NCBI RefSeq assembly: GCF_030248535.1
Contig: NZ_JAHGAJ010000005.1
Location: 62,001 to 126,000 of the forward strand
Direction of reading: 5' to 3'
Length of the DNA stretch: 64,000 nt
Origin: Vibrio sp. D404a
GTDB taxonomy: Bacteria; Pseudomonadota; Gammaproteobacteria; Enterobacterales; Vibrionaceae
Part shown: one piece after another, positions 17,846 to 27,201 of the stretch
How positions within the stretch are numbered: position 1 is the first letter of the stretch
Layout of the letters: each line of letters begins with the position of its first letter
Program-made: the position numbers and the translations under genes
Notes under the pieces: model-generated
Told to the model about the DNA's origin: nothing
Database searches by the model: none
Seen by the model: only the letters and a program-made list of their open reading frames with translations

Positions 17846-19188
17846 TGAGCCAAGAACAACAACTTCTTAATGCCGTTGAATACGTACTTGCTGAAGCGAA
17901 ACGCCAAGGTGCGGAAGCAGACGTTATCGTTAACAGCAGTAATAGTTTCTCGCTTAAAGCGAACCAAGGTCAGCTTGATGAATATAAAGTGAGCTCAAGC
18001 CAAGTTCTGGGTGTGCGTGTGGTCAAAGATGCACGTGTCGCGACCAGTTACTCGGAATCCCTAGAGCAACCAAGCCTTGATCTACTGCTGACAAATGCAT
18101 TGCAGAGTGCTCGTTTTTCTAAGCAGGATGAGCATCAAACCATCAGTTGTGTAAACAGCACAATTACGACGGATGTGGCTGAAATTGCTCAACAAGACAC
18201 AACGTCGGTCGATGAAAAAATCGAGCTCTCTTTGGCGCTTGAGCAAGGTGTGGTGAGTCAACCTCATGCGAAGAGCTCGCCTTACAATGGTTACAGCGAT
18301 GGTGAGTCACAATTGATCATTGCCAATACTCAAGGCTCACTGTGTAAGCATTTTGAGCGTTCATTTAACTGCTATGCCTACACGCTATTTGAGAAAGATG
18401 GCAAGCAGTCGATGGCGGGCAAAATGTCAGTGGGTCGTCGCTTCGATGAGCTGCAGCCAGCCTACTGCATTGAACAAGGTTACAACCTAGCACGTGATCT
18501 GCTTGATGGCGCACCAGTGACGACAGGCAACTACTCAGCGATTTTCCACATCAATGCGCTTAGCAGTTTGTTCGGCGCGTTTGGCAGTGCGTTTTCTGGT
18601 GTGAGTGCTATGAAAGGCATTACGCCGCTTGGTGACAAGCTAGGCCAAAGTATCGCGAGTGAACTGCTGTCGTTCACCGATAAAGCGTATATGCCTAATG
18701 GCATGGCGATCGCGGGCTTTGATAGCGAAGGCTTTGCGACTCAAGACAATGCGATTATTGTCGATGGTCAGTTAAATACACTACTTCATAACAGCCAAAC
18801 AGCGAGCTACCTAGGTGCAACATCGACAGCAAGTGCAGCGCGTGGTGCTAAATCGAGCTTAGATGTATCAGCAAATCATCGTGTGATTACAACAGGTCAA
18901 AGTAGCGTAGCAGAAGTGAAAGCGGGCGAGTACTTAGAGCTGGTGGAACTGCAAGGTGTTCATTCGGGAGCAGATGCGGTGAGCGGCGACTTCTCATTTG
19001 GTGCTAGTGGTTTCTTATGCCGAGATGGCGAGCGAGTTCAACCAGTTCGTGGTATCACAGTTGCTGGCAACTTCTACAAGATGCTGCAAGAAATTGATGC
19101 TGTAGGTAATAGCCAGCTCAGCAATGATAGCCGTACCTTCTTTGCTCCAGATGTTCGCTTCGCGCGTCTAAGCATTGGTGGTAAGTAG
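17845..19188 (+). CDS. TldE/PmbA-like subunit
   Basis: Partner subunit of the TldD-like protein. It shares the fold (N-terminal about 1-220, C-terminal about 225-447) but, as in TldE, has no HExxxH: the equivalent position reads FHINALSSLFGAFGSAFSG. The C-terminal SGDFSFGASGFLCRDGE is a family signature. Together the two make the active protease with an internal chamber. In E. coli tldD and pmbA are unlinked, whereas here they form a two-gene operon closed by a terminator. Confidence 0.9.
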   Translation: MSQEQQLLNAVEYVLAEAKRQGAEADVIVNSSNSFSLKANQGQLDEYKVSSSQVLGVRVVKDARVATSYSESLEQPSLDLLLTNALQSARFSKQDEHQTISCVNSTITTDVAEIAQQDTTSVDEKIELSLALEQGVVSQPHAKSSPYNGYSDGESQLIIANTQGSLCKHFERSFNCYAYTLFEKDGKQSMAGKMSVGRRFDELQPAYCIEQGYNLARDLLDGAPVTTGNYSAIFHINALSSLFGAFGSAFSGVSAMKGITPLGDKLGQSIASELLSFTDKAYMPNGMAIAGFDSEGFATQDNAIIVDGQLNTLLHNSQTASYLGATSTASAARGAKSSLDVSANHRVITTGQSSVAEVKAGEYLELVELQGVHSGADAVSGDFSFGASGFLCRDGERVQPVRGITVAGNFYKMLQEIDAVGNSQLSNDSRTFFAPDVRFARLSIGGK

Positions 19189-19260
19189 CATTGGCGGCAA
19201 ATAGCGGTCTGATAATGACCTAGGCTATTCAGCTAAGAAAATTAGCAGCACCAAAACGAC

Positions 19261-19288
19261 AAAGAGGACTCAATGAGTCCTCTTTTTA
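19261..19288 (+). terminator. bidirectional terminator after the tldD/tldE pair
   Basis: AAAGAGGACTC / GAGTCCTCTTT (19261-19271, 19275-19285) with a 3-base loop and a T-run. It also serves the leftward gene that ends at 19317. Confidence 0.85.
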
Positions 19289-19316
19289 ATTCTATATAAG
19301 CTTAATGTGATATCAA

Positions 19317-19895
19317 TCAGTCAGCCATTTCTGGTTCAAGCACTTCGCTGATGCATGCGCGGCTGATGTCTTCGTTGATATACGCCATGCCGAGCTTATT
19401 TTGGTAGTCCATACGATCTGCGGAGCGAAGGTCGATATCCGGTCCTTCAATACCACACTCTTGGTATACCTTAGCTAAGTGTGCCATGAAGTTCTCGCCG
19501 ATACTCATCATTAATAGGCTCATTGCACCCACGTCCGGTCTTACTTTCGCTCGTTGCTTTTCTGATAAGTTAACCGCCAGTACGATAGGTTGCTCATCAC
19601 CTTCGAAACGTACGCTACGTTCACGTACCGTTTGTTGCGCCCAGTAGTATGCCAGCTCTTTACTTTGAGTCAGGAATACAGGCTCAGTCGATTCGGTGTA
19701 GTTATTGCCAATCGTGGCCATTGTTTTCTGCGCGGCTTCATTCAGTGCTTTGTCTCCAGAGCGTTTCAGCCCTTGACCTTTAATGGAAGCAAGCAAGGCT
19801 GAAGAGGTCCCGTGATACCAAATATCACCGGTTGCAAAGCCATCGTCAGTTAGCAGTTCTTTTGCATCTTGTAAGTAGGTAGGTACAGAAATCAT
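19317..19895 (-). CDS. ADP-ribosyltransferase-like protein
   Basis: A cytoplasmic protein (192 aa from the chosen start) with features of the ADP-ribosyltransferase / KptA-type fold: WYHGTSSALLASIKGQGL supplies the first strand with the NAD-binding histidine (about residue 28) and the following helix, VFLTQSKELAYYWAQ the strand-helix with the core aromatic residue (about 73-87), and PIVLAVNLS and the C-terminal region AYINEDISRACISEVLE the remaining strands. I chose the ATG preceded by GAGAG 7 bases upstream; the frame is open 24 codons further but without a ribosome-binding site. Could be a transferase or an RNA 2'-phosphotransferase relative. No toxin-antitoxin partner is adjacent. Confidence 0.6.
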   Translation of the reverse strand: MISVPTYLQDAKELLTDDGFATGDIWYHGTSSALLASIKGQGLKRSGDKALNEAAQKTMATIGNNYTESTEPVFLTQSKELAYYWAQQTVRERSVRFEGDEQPIVLAVNLSEKQRAKVRPDVGAMSLLMMSIGENFMAHLAKVYQECGIEGPDIDLRSADRMDYQNKLGMAYINEDISRACISEVLEPEMAD

Positions 19896-20039
19896 AGGCA
19901 CTCTCAACAACATGAATGGTATTAGTTTAGCCAGAAGAGCGAGAAGGGACACTGGTTTATCACGCAAATCTGGCTTTTGAAAAAATCGCGTTTTGTTTAT
20001 TTGATACCAAGCCTTCGGGGGATAAAAGCTTAGTAAGAT

Positions 20040-20078
20040 GAGCTTCCCCTCTCACCAGGAGAAGAAGAGAGGAAGCTC
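20040..20078 (-). terminator. hairpin after aceA
   Basis: GAGCTTCC / GGAAGCTC (20040-20047, 20071-20078) extended inward by four more pairs past a 2-base bulge. It lies 9 bases beyond the aceA stop codon. No good U-run follows, so termination or mRNA protection are both possible. Confidence 0.45.
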
Positions 20079-20087
20079 GTTAAGCGA

Positions 20088-21686
20088 TTAGTCAAATTGG
20101 TGTGAAGTATTCAACTCACCCGCAGCTTTCAGTGCGTTCTCACCAGCAAAGTACTCTTTGTGATCATCACCCATATCTGAACCAGACATGTTTTGGTGTT
20201 TAACACAAGCAATGCCTTGGCGAATCTCTTTACGTTGAACGTTTGCAACATAGCCCAGCATACCTTGGTCACCGAAGTACTCTTTCGCTAGGTTATCTGT
20301 AGATAGCGCAGCCGTGTGGTACGTTGGTAGCGTGATTAGGTGGTGGAAAATACCTGCTTCACGAGACGCATCTGCTTGGAAGGTACGGATCTTCTCATCA
20401 GCACGCTTAGACAGCTCAGTTTCGTCGTATTCAGCACTCATTAGGCTAGCGCGGTCGTATGCAGAAACGTCTTCACCAGCTTCAACCATTGCATCGTATG
20501 CTTGTTGACGGAAGTTTAGTGTCCAGTTGAATGATGGTGAGTTGTTGTAAACCAGTTTCGCATTAGGGTGTACTGCACGAACGCCGTCCATCATCTCTTT
20601 GATTTGACCAATGTGTGGTTTCTCAGTCTCAATCCAAAGTAGGTCAGCACCTGCGTTGATTGCTTCAATACAGTCAAATACACAGCGGTCTTCACCAGTA
20701 CCTTGACGGAATTGGTATAGGCCTGAAGGTAGACGCTTAGGACGAACAAGCTTGCCGTCACGGTTGAAGCAAACGTCGCCTTGCTTCATGTCAGCTACAT
20801 CGATCTCTTCTACATCTAGGTAAGAGTTGTAGATATCGCCTTGGTCACCTGGCTCTTTCACTACAGCGATCTCTTTTGTTAGACCTGCACCTTGTGAGTC
20901 AGTACGCGCAACGATGATGCCGTTGTCGATGCCTAGCTCTAGGAAAGCGTAACGAAGTGCACGTAGTTTCGCGTGGAAGTCTGCGTGAGGTACCGTTACT
21001 TTACCGTCTTGGTGACCACATTGCTTCTCATCCGCTACTTGGTTTTCAATCTGTAGACAACAAGCACCCGCTTCAATCATCTGCTTAGCCATTAGGTAAG
21101 TCGCTTCTGCGTTACCGAAACCTGCATCGATATCCGCAATGATTGGTACAACGTGTGTTACGTGGTTGTCGATTTTGTCTTGAATAGAGTCTTGTAGATC
21201 AATATCACCTGCTTCACGTGCTGCGTCTAGTTCACGGAATAGACCACCTAGCTCACGAGCATCTGCTTGACGTAGGAATGTGTATAGCTCTTCAACTAGG
21301 CCAGCAACGGTTGTTTTTTCGTGCATTGATTGGTCTGGAAGAGGACCGAATTCTGAACGTAATGCCGCAACCATCCAACCAGAAAGGTATAGGTAACGAC
21401 GATCTGTTTTACCGCCAAAATGCTTTTTAATTGAAATCAGTTTTTGTTGACCGATAAAACCATGCCAGCAACCTAAAGATTGAGTGTATTGAGAGCTGTC
21501 TTTGTCATAAGCCTCCATATCTGCACGCATAATGTCTGCCGTGTATTGCGCAATGTCTAGACCGGTTTTGAATTTATTTTGAGCACGCATACGAGCAGCA
21601 GATTCAGGGTTGATAGCATCCCATGGAGCACCAGCAGCACGTTTTGCAACTTCGATCATTTCGATATCTTGTGTGATTTGCGACAT
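20088..21686 (-). CDS. aceA: isocitrate lyase
   Basis: Splits isocitrate into glyoxylate and succinate, the first step of the glyoxylate bypass that lets cells grow on acetate and fatty acids. The catalytic loop is KQCGHQ (cysteine about residue 223), close to the KKCGH of E. coli AceA, and the magnesium-binding DIDAGFGNAEATY and ENQVADEKQ segments are present. At 532 residues it belongs to the longer isocitrate lyase class rather than the 434-residue E. coli type. It is divergent from a LysR regulator with malate synthase G beyond it. Two palindromes lie in the shared promoter gap. Confidence 0.96.
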   Translation of the reverse strand: MSQITQDIEMIEVAKRAAGAPWDAINPESAARMRAQNKFKTGLDIAQYTADIMRADMEAYDKDSSQYTQSLGCWHGFIGQQKLISIKKHFGGKTDRRYLYLSGWMVAALRSEFGPLPDQSMHEKTTVAGLVEELYTFLRQADARELGGLFRELDAAREAGDIDLQDSIQDKIDNHVTHVVPIIADIDAGFGNAEATYLMAKQMIEAGACCLQIENQVADEKQCGHQDGKVTVPHADFHAKLRALRYAFLELGIDNGIIVARTDSQGAGLTKEIAVVKEPGDQGDIYNSYLDVEEIDVADMKQGDVCFNRDGKLVRPKRLPSGLYQFRQGTGEDRCVFDCIEAINAGADLLWIETEKPHIGQIKEMMDGVRAVHPNAKLVYNNSPSFNWTLNFRQQAYDAMVEAGEDVSAYDRASLMSAEYDETELSKRADEKIRTFQADASREAGIFHHLITLPTYHTAALSTDNLAKEYFGDQGMLGYVANVQRKEIRQGIACVKHQNMSGSDMGDDHKEYFAGENALKAAGELNTSHQFD

Positions 21687-21718
21687 AACTATTCCTTAGT
21701 TTCACGTGGGGTATGTTT

Positions 21719-21776
21719 GCCAAATTTGGCTTGGATTAAAACTTTGCTATGGACAAAGAATAATCACATATGTGAT
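21719..21776. promoter_or_regulatory. two palindromes between aceA and the LysR gene
   Basis: GCCAAATTTGGC (21719-21730) and ATCACATATGTGAT (21763-21776) are perfect palindromes of 12 and 14 bases, 32 bases apart in the 131-base divergent gap. They are likely operators; the second has TCACA/TGTGA in the order opposite to a CRP site, so it is not a CRP box. Confidence 0.5.
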
Positions 21777-21817
21777 AATTTTGTTAATTTATAGTTATTA
21801 TATTCGGTATTTTTTAT

Positions 21818-22771
21818 ATGAATATTGCTCGTATAGACCTTAATCTACTTGTGTATTTAGACATGTTATTGCGAGAGCGAAACGTGACTCGCGCAGCCAA
21901 ACAATTGGGTATTACTCAGCCAGCAATGAGTAATGGACTTCGTCGATTACGCGATCTTTTAGAGGACCCATTATTGGTGAGAACCAGTGAAGGAATGATA
22001 CCGACGGAGCGCGCCCAGAAGCTTCAGCCGTTGATTCGAAATATATTGGCTAATGTAGAGAAGACATTGCAGCCAACCACCGAATTCCGGGCGGAGGACA
22101 GCGAACGCGTGTTTCGAATCATGGCGAGTGACTACGCAGAATCGACCATTATTCAGCCCTTATTAAGAAGGCTTAGCGAGATTGCGCCGAAGATTCGTCT
22201 CGATATTATGACGCCCAGTGACGTGAGTTATCAGGACGTAGAACAGGGCACCGTTGATATTATTATCAACCGTTTTGACAACATCCCTCAGTCCTTCCAT
22301 CAGATGAGCCTTTGGCACGACGGGTTCTCCTGTTTGTTCAGTTGTGACAACCCAATTGCCGATGACTTTAGCCTTTTGTCGTATTTAAAAGCTCAACATA
22401 TTTGGGTAAGCAAGACGGGAATGGGTACTGGCGTCGGGATCAACCCAAGTGAAGCACAGAAATTGGGGTGGATAGATGAGGCACTAATGCGCATCGGTAA
22501 AACGAGAAACATCACCGTGTTTACGCGACATTATTTGTCGGCCATTCTTTTTGCCCAACAGAAGAATCTGATTCTGACGATTCCAACAAAGGCGGCTCAA
22601 CTGCAAAGAGATAACCCTAATTTGCTGATCAAGCCAGCTCCATTTGCTATCGAACCTTTTGAAGTAAAGATGGCATGGAGTCCGTTATTGCAGAGTAATC
22701 CCGACCACCAATGGATGCGTCGTTTGATTAAAAGTGTCGCGAGTGAAATAGAGAGCGGCGTGACAGGATAG
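21818..22771 (+). CDS. LysR family regulator of the glyoxylate cluster
   Basis: A LysR-type regulator: N-terminal winged helix-turn-helix (about residues 5-65, VTRAAKQLGITQPAMSNGLRRL) and a C-terminal effector-binding domain (about 90-300) of the NodD/NahR-like type. It sits between isocitrate lyase (divergent) and malate synthase G (same strand, 116 bases downstream), so control of the glyoxylate shunt is the natural proposal. The effector is not evident. Confidence 0.88.
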   Translation: MNIARIDLNLLVYLDMLLRERNVTRAAKQLGITQPAMSNGLRRLRDLLEDPLLVRTSEGMIPTERAQKLQPLIRNILANVEKTLQPTTEFRAEDSERVFRIMASDYAESTIIQPLLRRLSEIAPKIRLDIMTPSDVSYQDVEQGTVDIIINRFDNIPQSFHQMSLWHDGFSCLFSCDNPIADDFSLLSYLKAQHIWVSKTGMGTGVGINPSEAQKLGWIDEALMRIGKTRNITVFTRHYLSAILFAQQKNLILTIPTKAAQLQRDNPNLLIKPAPFAIEPFEVKMAWSPLLQSNPDHQWMRRLIKSVASEIESGVTG

Positions 22772-22887
22772 CCCCGATTTACGGGTATTTTTTTTATGAA
22801 TATTCAATATAAATGGCATAAATTAGCTAAATTTTGGTCCGTTACGTAGTTTATTGAGTAGTCATCGGTTAATTTTAGAGAGATTTT

Positions 22888-25074
22888 ATGAGCAGTCGTA
22901 TTCAACAGGGAAGCTTGAACATTGATAGCACCCTCTACCAGTTAATTAATGAACAGGTCATTCCGGGAACAGGCATTAACGCCGAAGATTTTTGGCAATC
23001 TTTTGCTGATATCCTTAAAGACCTTGCCCCAAAGAACCGAGAATTATTGATTAAGCGTGATGACCTTCAGCATCAAATTGATGCGTGGCACCAAGAGCGT
23101 GCTGGTCAAACGCTGGATCCGGTTGAGTACAAGCAATTCTTACAACAGATTGGTTACCTTGTACCAGAAGGTGACGATTTCGAAGTCACCACAGCAAGCG
23201 TAGAACCAGAGATCGCCACACAAGCTGGTCCGCAACTTGTAGTGCCTATCATGAACGCGCGTTTTGCACTTAATGCAGCAAACGCTCGTTGGGGTAGCTT
23301 ATACGATGCCCTTTACGGCACGGATGTGATCAGTGAAGACGATGGCGCAGAAAAGGGCGGCAGTTTTAACCCAGTACGTGGTGCGAAAGTTGTCGCTTAC
23401 GCTCGCGAGTTTCTAGACGAAGCTGCACCGCTGAATGGTGTCTCCCATAAAGACGTCACTAAATACAGCATCAGCAATGTCAGTGTTGGGAATACTCTTA
23501 CGGCAACGCTAGAGAACGGTGAAGAGGTCACGCTGATTGAGCATGGCCAATTCATTGGTTATCGAGGTGAAGCGAGTGCGCCTTCTTGTATCCTTCTAAA
23601 ACACAATAACCTTCATATCGAAATCCAGATTGACCCGAGTGCACCTATCGGTAGCGTAGATGCTGCTGGGGTTAAAGACGTTCTGGTGGAATCAGCGTTA
23701 ACAACGATTATGGACTGTGAAGACTCGGTAGCAGCGGTAGATGGTGAAGACAAAGCGCTCGCGTACAGCAATTGGTTAGGCTTGATGAAAGGTGACTTAC
23801 AAGAGTCGCTTGAGAAGAATGGTAAGACTATTGTTCGCAGCCTCAACCCAGATCGTCAGTACACCAGTGTTAGCGGCGGAGAAATCACGCTCAAAGGTCG
23901 AAGCATGCTGTTTGTGCGCAATGTTGGTCACCTAATGACTAACCCGGCAATCATCGACAAAAACGGCAATGAAGTACCAGAAGGCATCATGGATGGCATG
24001 ATCACCTCTCTTATCGCTATGCATGATCTTAAGGGCAACAGCCCATATCAAAACTCGACGGCCAATAGCATCAACATCGTAAAACCTAAGATGCATGGCC
24101 CTGAAGAAGTCGCGTTTACCAATGAGTTGTTTGGTCGCATTGAGGATGCCCTAGGCCTTGAGCGTTTCACGATTAAAGTCGGCATCATGGATGAAGAGCG
24201 TCGCACCTCAGTTAACCTCAAAGAGTGTATCCGCGCCGCTAAAGACCGTGTGGTATTCATCAATACCGGTTTCCTAGACCGTACCGGTGATGAGATTCAT
24301 ACCAGTATGGAAGCAGGCCCGTTTGCTCCAAAAGCGCAGCTCAAAACCATGACTTGGATTGGCGCCTATGAAGACCAAAACGTTGATCTTGGTCTGGCGT
24401 GTGGCCTGCAAGGTAAAGCTCAAATTGGTAAAGGCATGTGGCCAGAACCAGACAACATGGCCAAGATGATGGAAGCTAAGCTGGGTCACCCTAAAGCCGG
24501 TGCGAACACCGCATGGGTTCCTTCACCGACTGCAGCAACGTTGCACGCGCTTCACTACCATCAAGTGAGTGTTCCTAGTCGTCAAAAAGAGCTTCGCGAA
24601 CGTGTGAGAGCGAATGTCGACGACATCCTAACGATTCCATTACTAGGTAACCAGAAGCTGACGGCTCAAGATATCCAGGGTGAATTGGATAACAATACCC
24701 AAGGTATTCTGGGTTACGTAGTACGTTGGATTGACCAAGGTGTCGGTTGTTCTAAGGTGCCAGATATCAACGATGTTGGCTTGATGGAAGACCGTGCCAC
24801 ATTGCGTATCTCTAGCCAGCACATTGCTAACTGGTTACGCCACGGTATTTGTGATGAAGCTCAGGTGATGCAAACCATGAAGCGTATGGCTGCGGTGGTT
24901 GATGAGCAAAACGCAGGAGACCCAATTTACCGTAACATGGCGGATGATTTTGAAAACAGCATTGCGTTTTCCGCTGCTTGTCAGCTGGTGTTTGAAGGTT
25001 GTGCTCAGCCTAGTGGTTACACTGAACCCGTGCTTCATGCGATGCGCCTGAAGTTAAAAGAATCGACCCAATAA
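22888..25074 (+). CDS. glcB: malate synthase G
   Basis: Condenses glyoxylate with acetyl-CoA to malate, the second enzyme of the glyoxylate bypass. At 728 residues it is the monomeric G form, not the shorter AceB. Active-site parts are intact: arginine in [11 protein letters not shown] (about 344), glutamate in IMDEERRTS (about 437), aspartate in [12 protein letters not shown] (about 464), and the cysteine and catalytic aspartate in [20 protein letters not shown] (621 and 635). The beta-rich insert domain (about 188-343) is complete here and has a separate copy in the next gene. AGAGAG lies upstream of the ATG. Confidence 0.96.
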   Translation: MSSRIQQGSLNIDSTLYQLINEQVIPGTGINAEDFWQSFADILKDLAPKNRELLIKRDDLQHQIDAWHQERAGQTLDPVEYKQFLQQIGYLVPEGDDFEVTTASVEPEIATQAGPQLVVPIMNARFALNAANARWGSLYDALYGTDVISEDDGAEKGGSFNPVRGAKVVAYAREFLDEAAPLNGVSHKDVTKYSISNVSVGNTLTATLENGEEVTLIEHGQFIGYRGEASAPSCILLKHNNLHIEIQIDPSAPIGSVDAAGVKDVLVESALTTIMDCEDSVAAVDGEDKALAYSNWLGLMKGDLQESLEKNGKTIVRSLNPDRQYTSVSGGEITLKGRSMLFVRNVGHLMTNPAIIDKNGNEVPEGIMDGMITSLIAMHDLKGNSPYQNSTANSINIVKPKMHGPEEVAFTNELFGRIEDALGLERFTIKVGIMDEERRTSVNLKECIRAAKDRVVFINTGFLDRTGDEIHTSMEAGPFAPKAQLKTMTWIGAYEDQNVDLGLACGLQGKAQIGKGMWPEPDNMAKMMEAKLGHPKAGANTAWVPSPTAATLHALHYHQVSVPSRQKELRERVRANVDDILTIPLLGNQKLTAQDIQGELDNNTQGILGYVVRWIDQGVGCSKVPDINDVGLMEDRATLRISSQHIANWLRHGICDEAQVMQTMKRMAAVVDEQNAGDPIYRNMADDFENSIAFSAACQLVFEGCAQPSGYTEPVLHAMRLKLKESTQ

Positions 25075-25146
25075 CAGAATTCTAATAAAACGAATTTCAC
25101 AAAAAAGTGAAACGGTAAAATCCCTGTTATTTACCAAGCCCAAGGT

Positions 25147-25174
25147 GCCGCACTATTTAGTGCGGCTTTTTTTA
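25147..25174 (+). terminator. terminator of glcB
   Basis: GCCGCACT / AGTGCGGC (25147-25154, 25159-25166) with a 4-base loop and eight T. Confidence 0.9.
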
Positions 25175-25243
25175 TTTTAAATTTCATGAAGATAGAGTGT
25201 TCTTTAGCTAGGCGTTGAGTTATTCCACAACAATGATCTCACA

Positions 25244-25275
25244 CTGTAAAATTGACAAAATCTGTAAAATTAACA
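25244..25275. repeat. 18-bp-spaced direct repeat upstream of the malate-synthase-like gene
   Basis: CTGTAAAATTGACA (25244-25257) and CTGTAAAATTAACA (25262-25275) differ at one base and recur with an 18-base period, in the otherwise empty 343-base gap between glcB and the next gene. The spacing suggests a binding site for a regulator acting on one DNA face. ACACTGTAAAATTG also occurs upstream of luxT (36831-36844). Confidence 0.45.
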
Positions 25276-25418
25276 CTGTGAAGTTTTTGTTGTGAAATTG
25301 TTTCTAAAATCAATGTAGTCTTTAGTTACTGCAAAACACAACGCAATAATCAATTAGAAACGGGTCGATTAAGCTTTTTGATCTAGATGGAATTTTAAAG
25401 CCGTACGAGGGAAAGACT

Positions 25419-25991
25419 ATGAATATGCTTACATTGGATAAAACAGAACTACACAGAAATCATTCTACCTTTATCGCTGAAGCTGTCTTTGCTGTCGAAA
25501 TGGTTAAAGCCGATAAACAGATGGAAAAGCAACGCATGGCGAAGCAACTGCTAGACACGCTTTTCCCTCTAGAAAGCGGCTCACATGAAGATGCAGTTAG
25601 CTATGAGATCGATTACCGTCACGTGCAAGTTTACTTTAAGAATGGCGAACACACGGGTCTGAAAAGAGCTAAGCACTTTGTGGCTTACGCAGGCGACAAA
25701 TCTAAGCCTTCAGCGATTTTGTTCCGTGACGAGAGTGGAACTCATGTTGAAGTGACCATTGGCGCTCGCGCTGGTACTGGTCGCCTAGAGCTTGTAAATA
25801 TCGAAGATATTCAATTAGAGACATGTACCACATTTGGTCAAACGGAAGAGAGCTACACATCGGGCATTCGCCATTGGGTAAGCTTGGTTCAAGGTGACGA
25901 CAAAGGTCGACCTACCGCGTGCAGTGAAGATAAAGAATATACTGCGAAAAACGGTGATGATTACAGCTTAGGGTTTAGCTTCGCGCTGTAA
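25419..25991 (+). CDS. stand-alone malate synthase G beta-domain protein
   Basis: A 190-residue protein whose residues about 57-190 align with residues about 186-343 of the malate synthase G encoded just upstream. Shared landmarks in order: SHxD..Y.I, NGE..(x)L, F..Y.G....PS.IL, H.E..I, the E...T....E.S block, W..L..GD, and D..YT...G...(x)L. It contains none of the enzyme's active-site arginine, glutamate, aspartate or cysteine regions, so it cannot be a malate synthase by itself. An N-terminal helical part (about 1-55) is not from GlcB. It has its own leader with a tandem repeat. It may regulate or bind GlcB, or be a retained duplicate with a new job. Confidence 0.75.
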   Translation: MNMLTLDKTELHRNHSTFIAEAVFAVEMVKADKQMEKQRMAKQLLDTLFPLESGSHEDAVSYEIDYRHVQVYFKNGEHTGLKRAKHFVAYAGDKSKPSAILFRDESGTHVEVTIGARAGTGRLELVNIEDIQLETCTTFGQTEESYTSGIRHWVSLVQGDDKGRPTACSEDKEYTAKNGDDYSLGFSFAL

Positions 25992-26030
25992 GGTGACTTC
26001 AACAAAGCCGGACAACCTTATACATTAGAT

Positions 26031-26070
26031 ATAAAAAAGAGCGACAAATATGAAAATGCTTGTCGCTCTT
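26031..26070 (-). terminator. terminator of the M14 peptidase gene
   Basis: AAGAGCGACAA / TTGTCGCTCTT (26037-26047, 26060-26070); read leftward it ends in a U-run. The preceding rightward gene may also use it, without a U-run. Confidence 0.8.
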
Positions 26071-26117
26071 GTTCATTATAAGCCATTTAATTAGAGGCAA
26101 ATTTCGCAGAGTAACGA

Positions 26118-27047
26118 TTAAGCGTTTAGCTCGTGCTTAATCACGTACTCTAGACCACCCACGATAGCGGCCACTTGAGCGTCGTTACACTCTTCATCAG
26201 TCACTTTTTCGCTATCAGGGTAAACTTCCGTCGTTGTGCCGTACTTACAGTTAGTCACGCCACCACAAAGACCAAGTTTCTTCATCGGGTAGTTGATGAC
26301 ACCGTGTTGAGTCACTTCTGAGCCGATGATCTTGCCGTCGGCATCAGCAGGTGCAATGTGCGTCACCTTCTCTACAGAAGCGATAACAGCCGCTTGGAAT
26401 TCAGGTTGTGGGTTTTCTGTATCACCCACCGTGTAGAAGCCATCAGGGATCATACCTTCGATGTATTCAATGCCATCACGCGCAGCGAGAGCTGGGCGGA
26501 ATTCAGTTTCATCAGAATCGGTTGTTTCATGAAGATCGATATGCATAAGAGCTTCTTGAGGAAGTGAAGCAACTAACGCACGCAAGTTAGCAGACTCTTC
26601 AGCAGGAGTATCTTCATAGAAAGATCGGTTTGGATCGACAGCGTTAGGGTTCCAACGGTTGATTACCTCGTAACCCCAAGGGCTCACGCAAGGTGCGATC
26701 ACGATGTTGAAGTACTGGCTATAATGCTCTGCTTGTGTGTCGGCAAACTTGAGTGCGCCATGAACACCACTGGTTTCGTAACCATGTACACCACCAGTAA
26801 CAAGTACCGTTGGCTTGTTCTCATCCCAAGCTTTGGTTTTGATTGAGAATAGAGGGAAACGTGCTTCGTCGTAGCTGAGGGCACCATATTGCTCAACGTC
26901 GAAACGTTCTGCCAGCGCTTTGATTTTTGGCACAACTTCTTGTTGGTATTCACGTTTGATTGTTTGGCTTTCACGCCATTGTAGACGTTCAGCTTCGCCC
27001 CATTTTTGTCCAGAAATACCGATTGGGTAAGTTGAAGAGGTTTGCAT
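26118..27047 (-). CDS. M14 family zinc carboxypeptidase-like protein
   Basis: A cytoplasmic zinc-dependent hydrolase of the M14 family, in the subgroup near succinylglutamate desuccinylases and aspartoacylases. Zinc ligands: the HxxE pair in TGGVHGYETSG (about residues 88-95) and the distal histidine in LMHIDLHETTD. The catalytic glutamate is probably that of GTTTEVYP near the C-terminus. There is no signal peptide. The second in-frame ATG has TAGGA 7 bases upstream and is used here; the first ATG is two codons earlier. The substrate is unknown. Confidence 0.8.
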   Translation of the reverse strand: MQTSSTYPIGISGQKWGEAERLQWRESQTIKREYQQEVVPKIKALAERFDVEQYGALSYDEARFPLFSIKTKAWDENKPTVLVTGGVHGYETSGVHGALKFADTQAEHYSQYFNIVIAPCVSPWGYEVINRWNPNAVDPNRSFYEDTPAEESANLRALVASLPQEALMHIDLHETTDSDETEFRPALAARDGIEYIEGMIPDGFYTVGDTENPQPEFQAAVIASVEKVTHIAPADADGKIIGSEVTQHGVINYPMKKLGLCGGVTNCKYGTTTEVYPDSEKVTDEECNDAQVAAIVGGLEYVIKHELNA

Positions 27048-27201
27048 GTCCATGTCCTATTATTTGAACTAAGTAACAAGGGAGGATAAAGGGCAATAGA
27101 CAGTAAAACAATCAATTAGAAGGATGTTGATGAACAATTGACACAAAAGACTTATTCTACGCACAGAAATTGGAATGGGAGAGAATCCCAAGGGAAATAT
27201 C

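Noticed and set aside
26699..27115. Open frame of about 138 codons overlapping the start of the M14 gene on the same strand
   Set aside because: It runs in another frame of the same strand, has no coherent protein features, and the M14 frame carries the zinc motifs.
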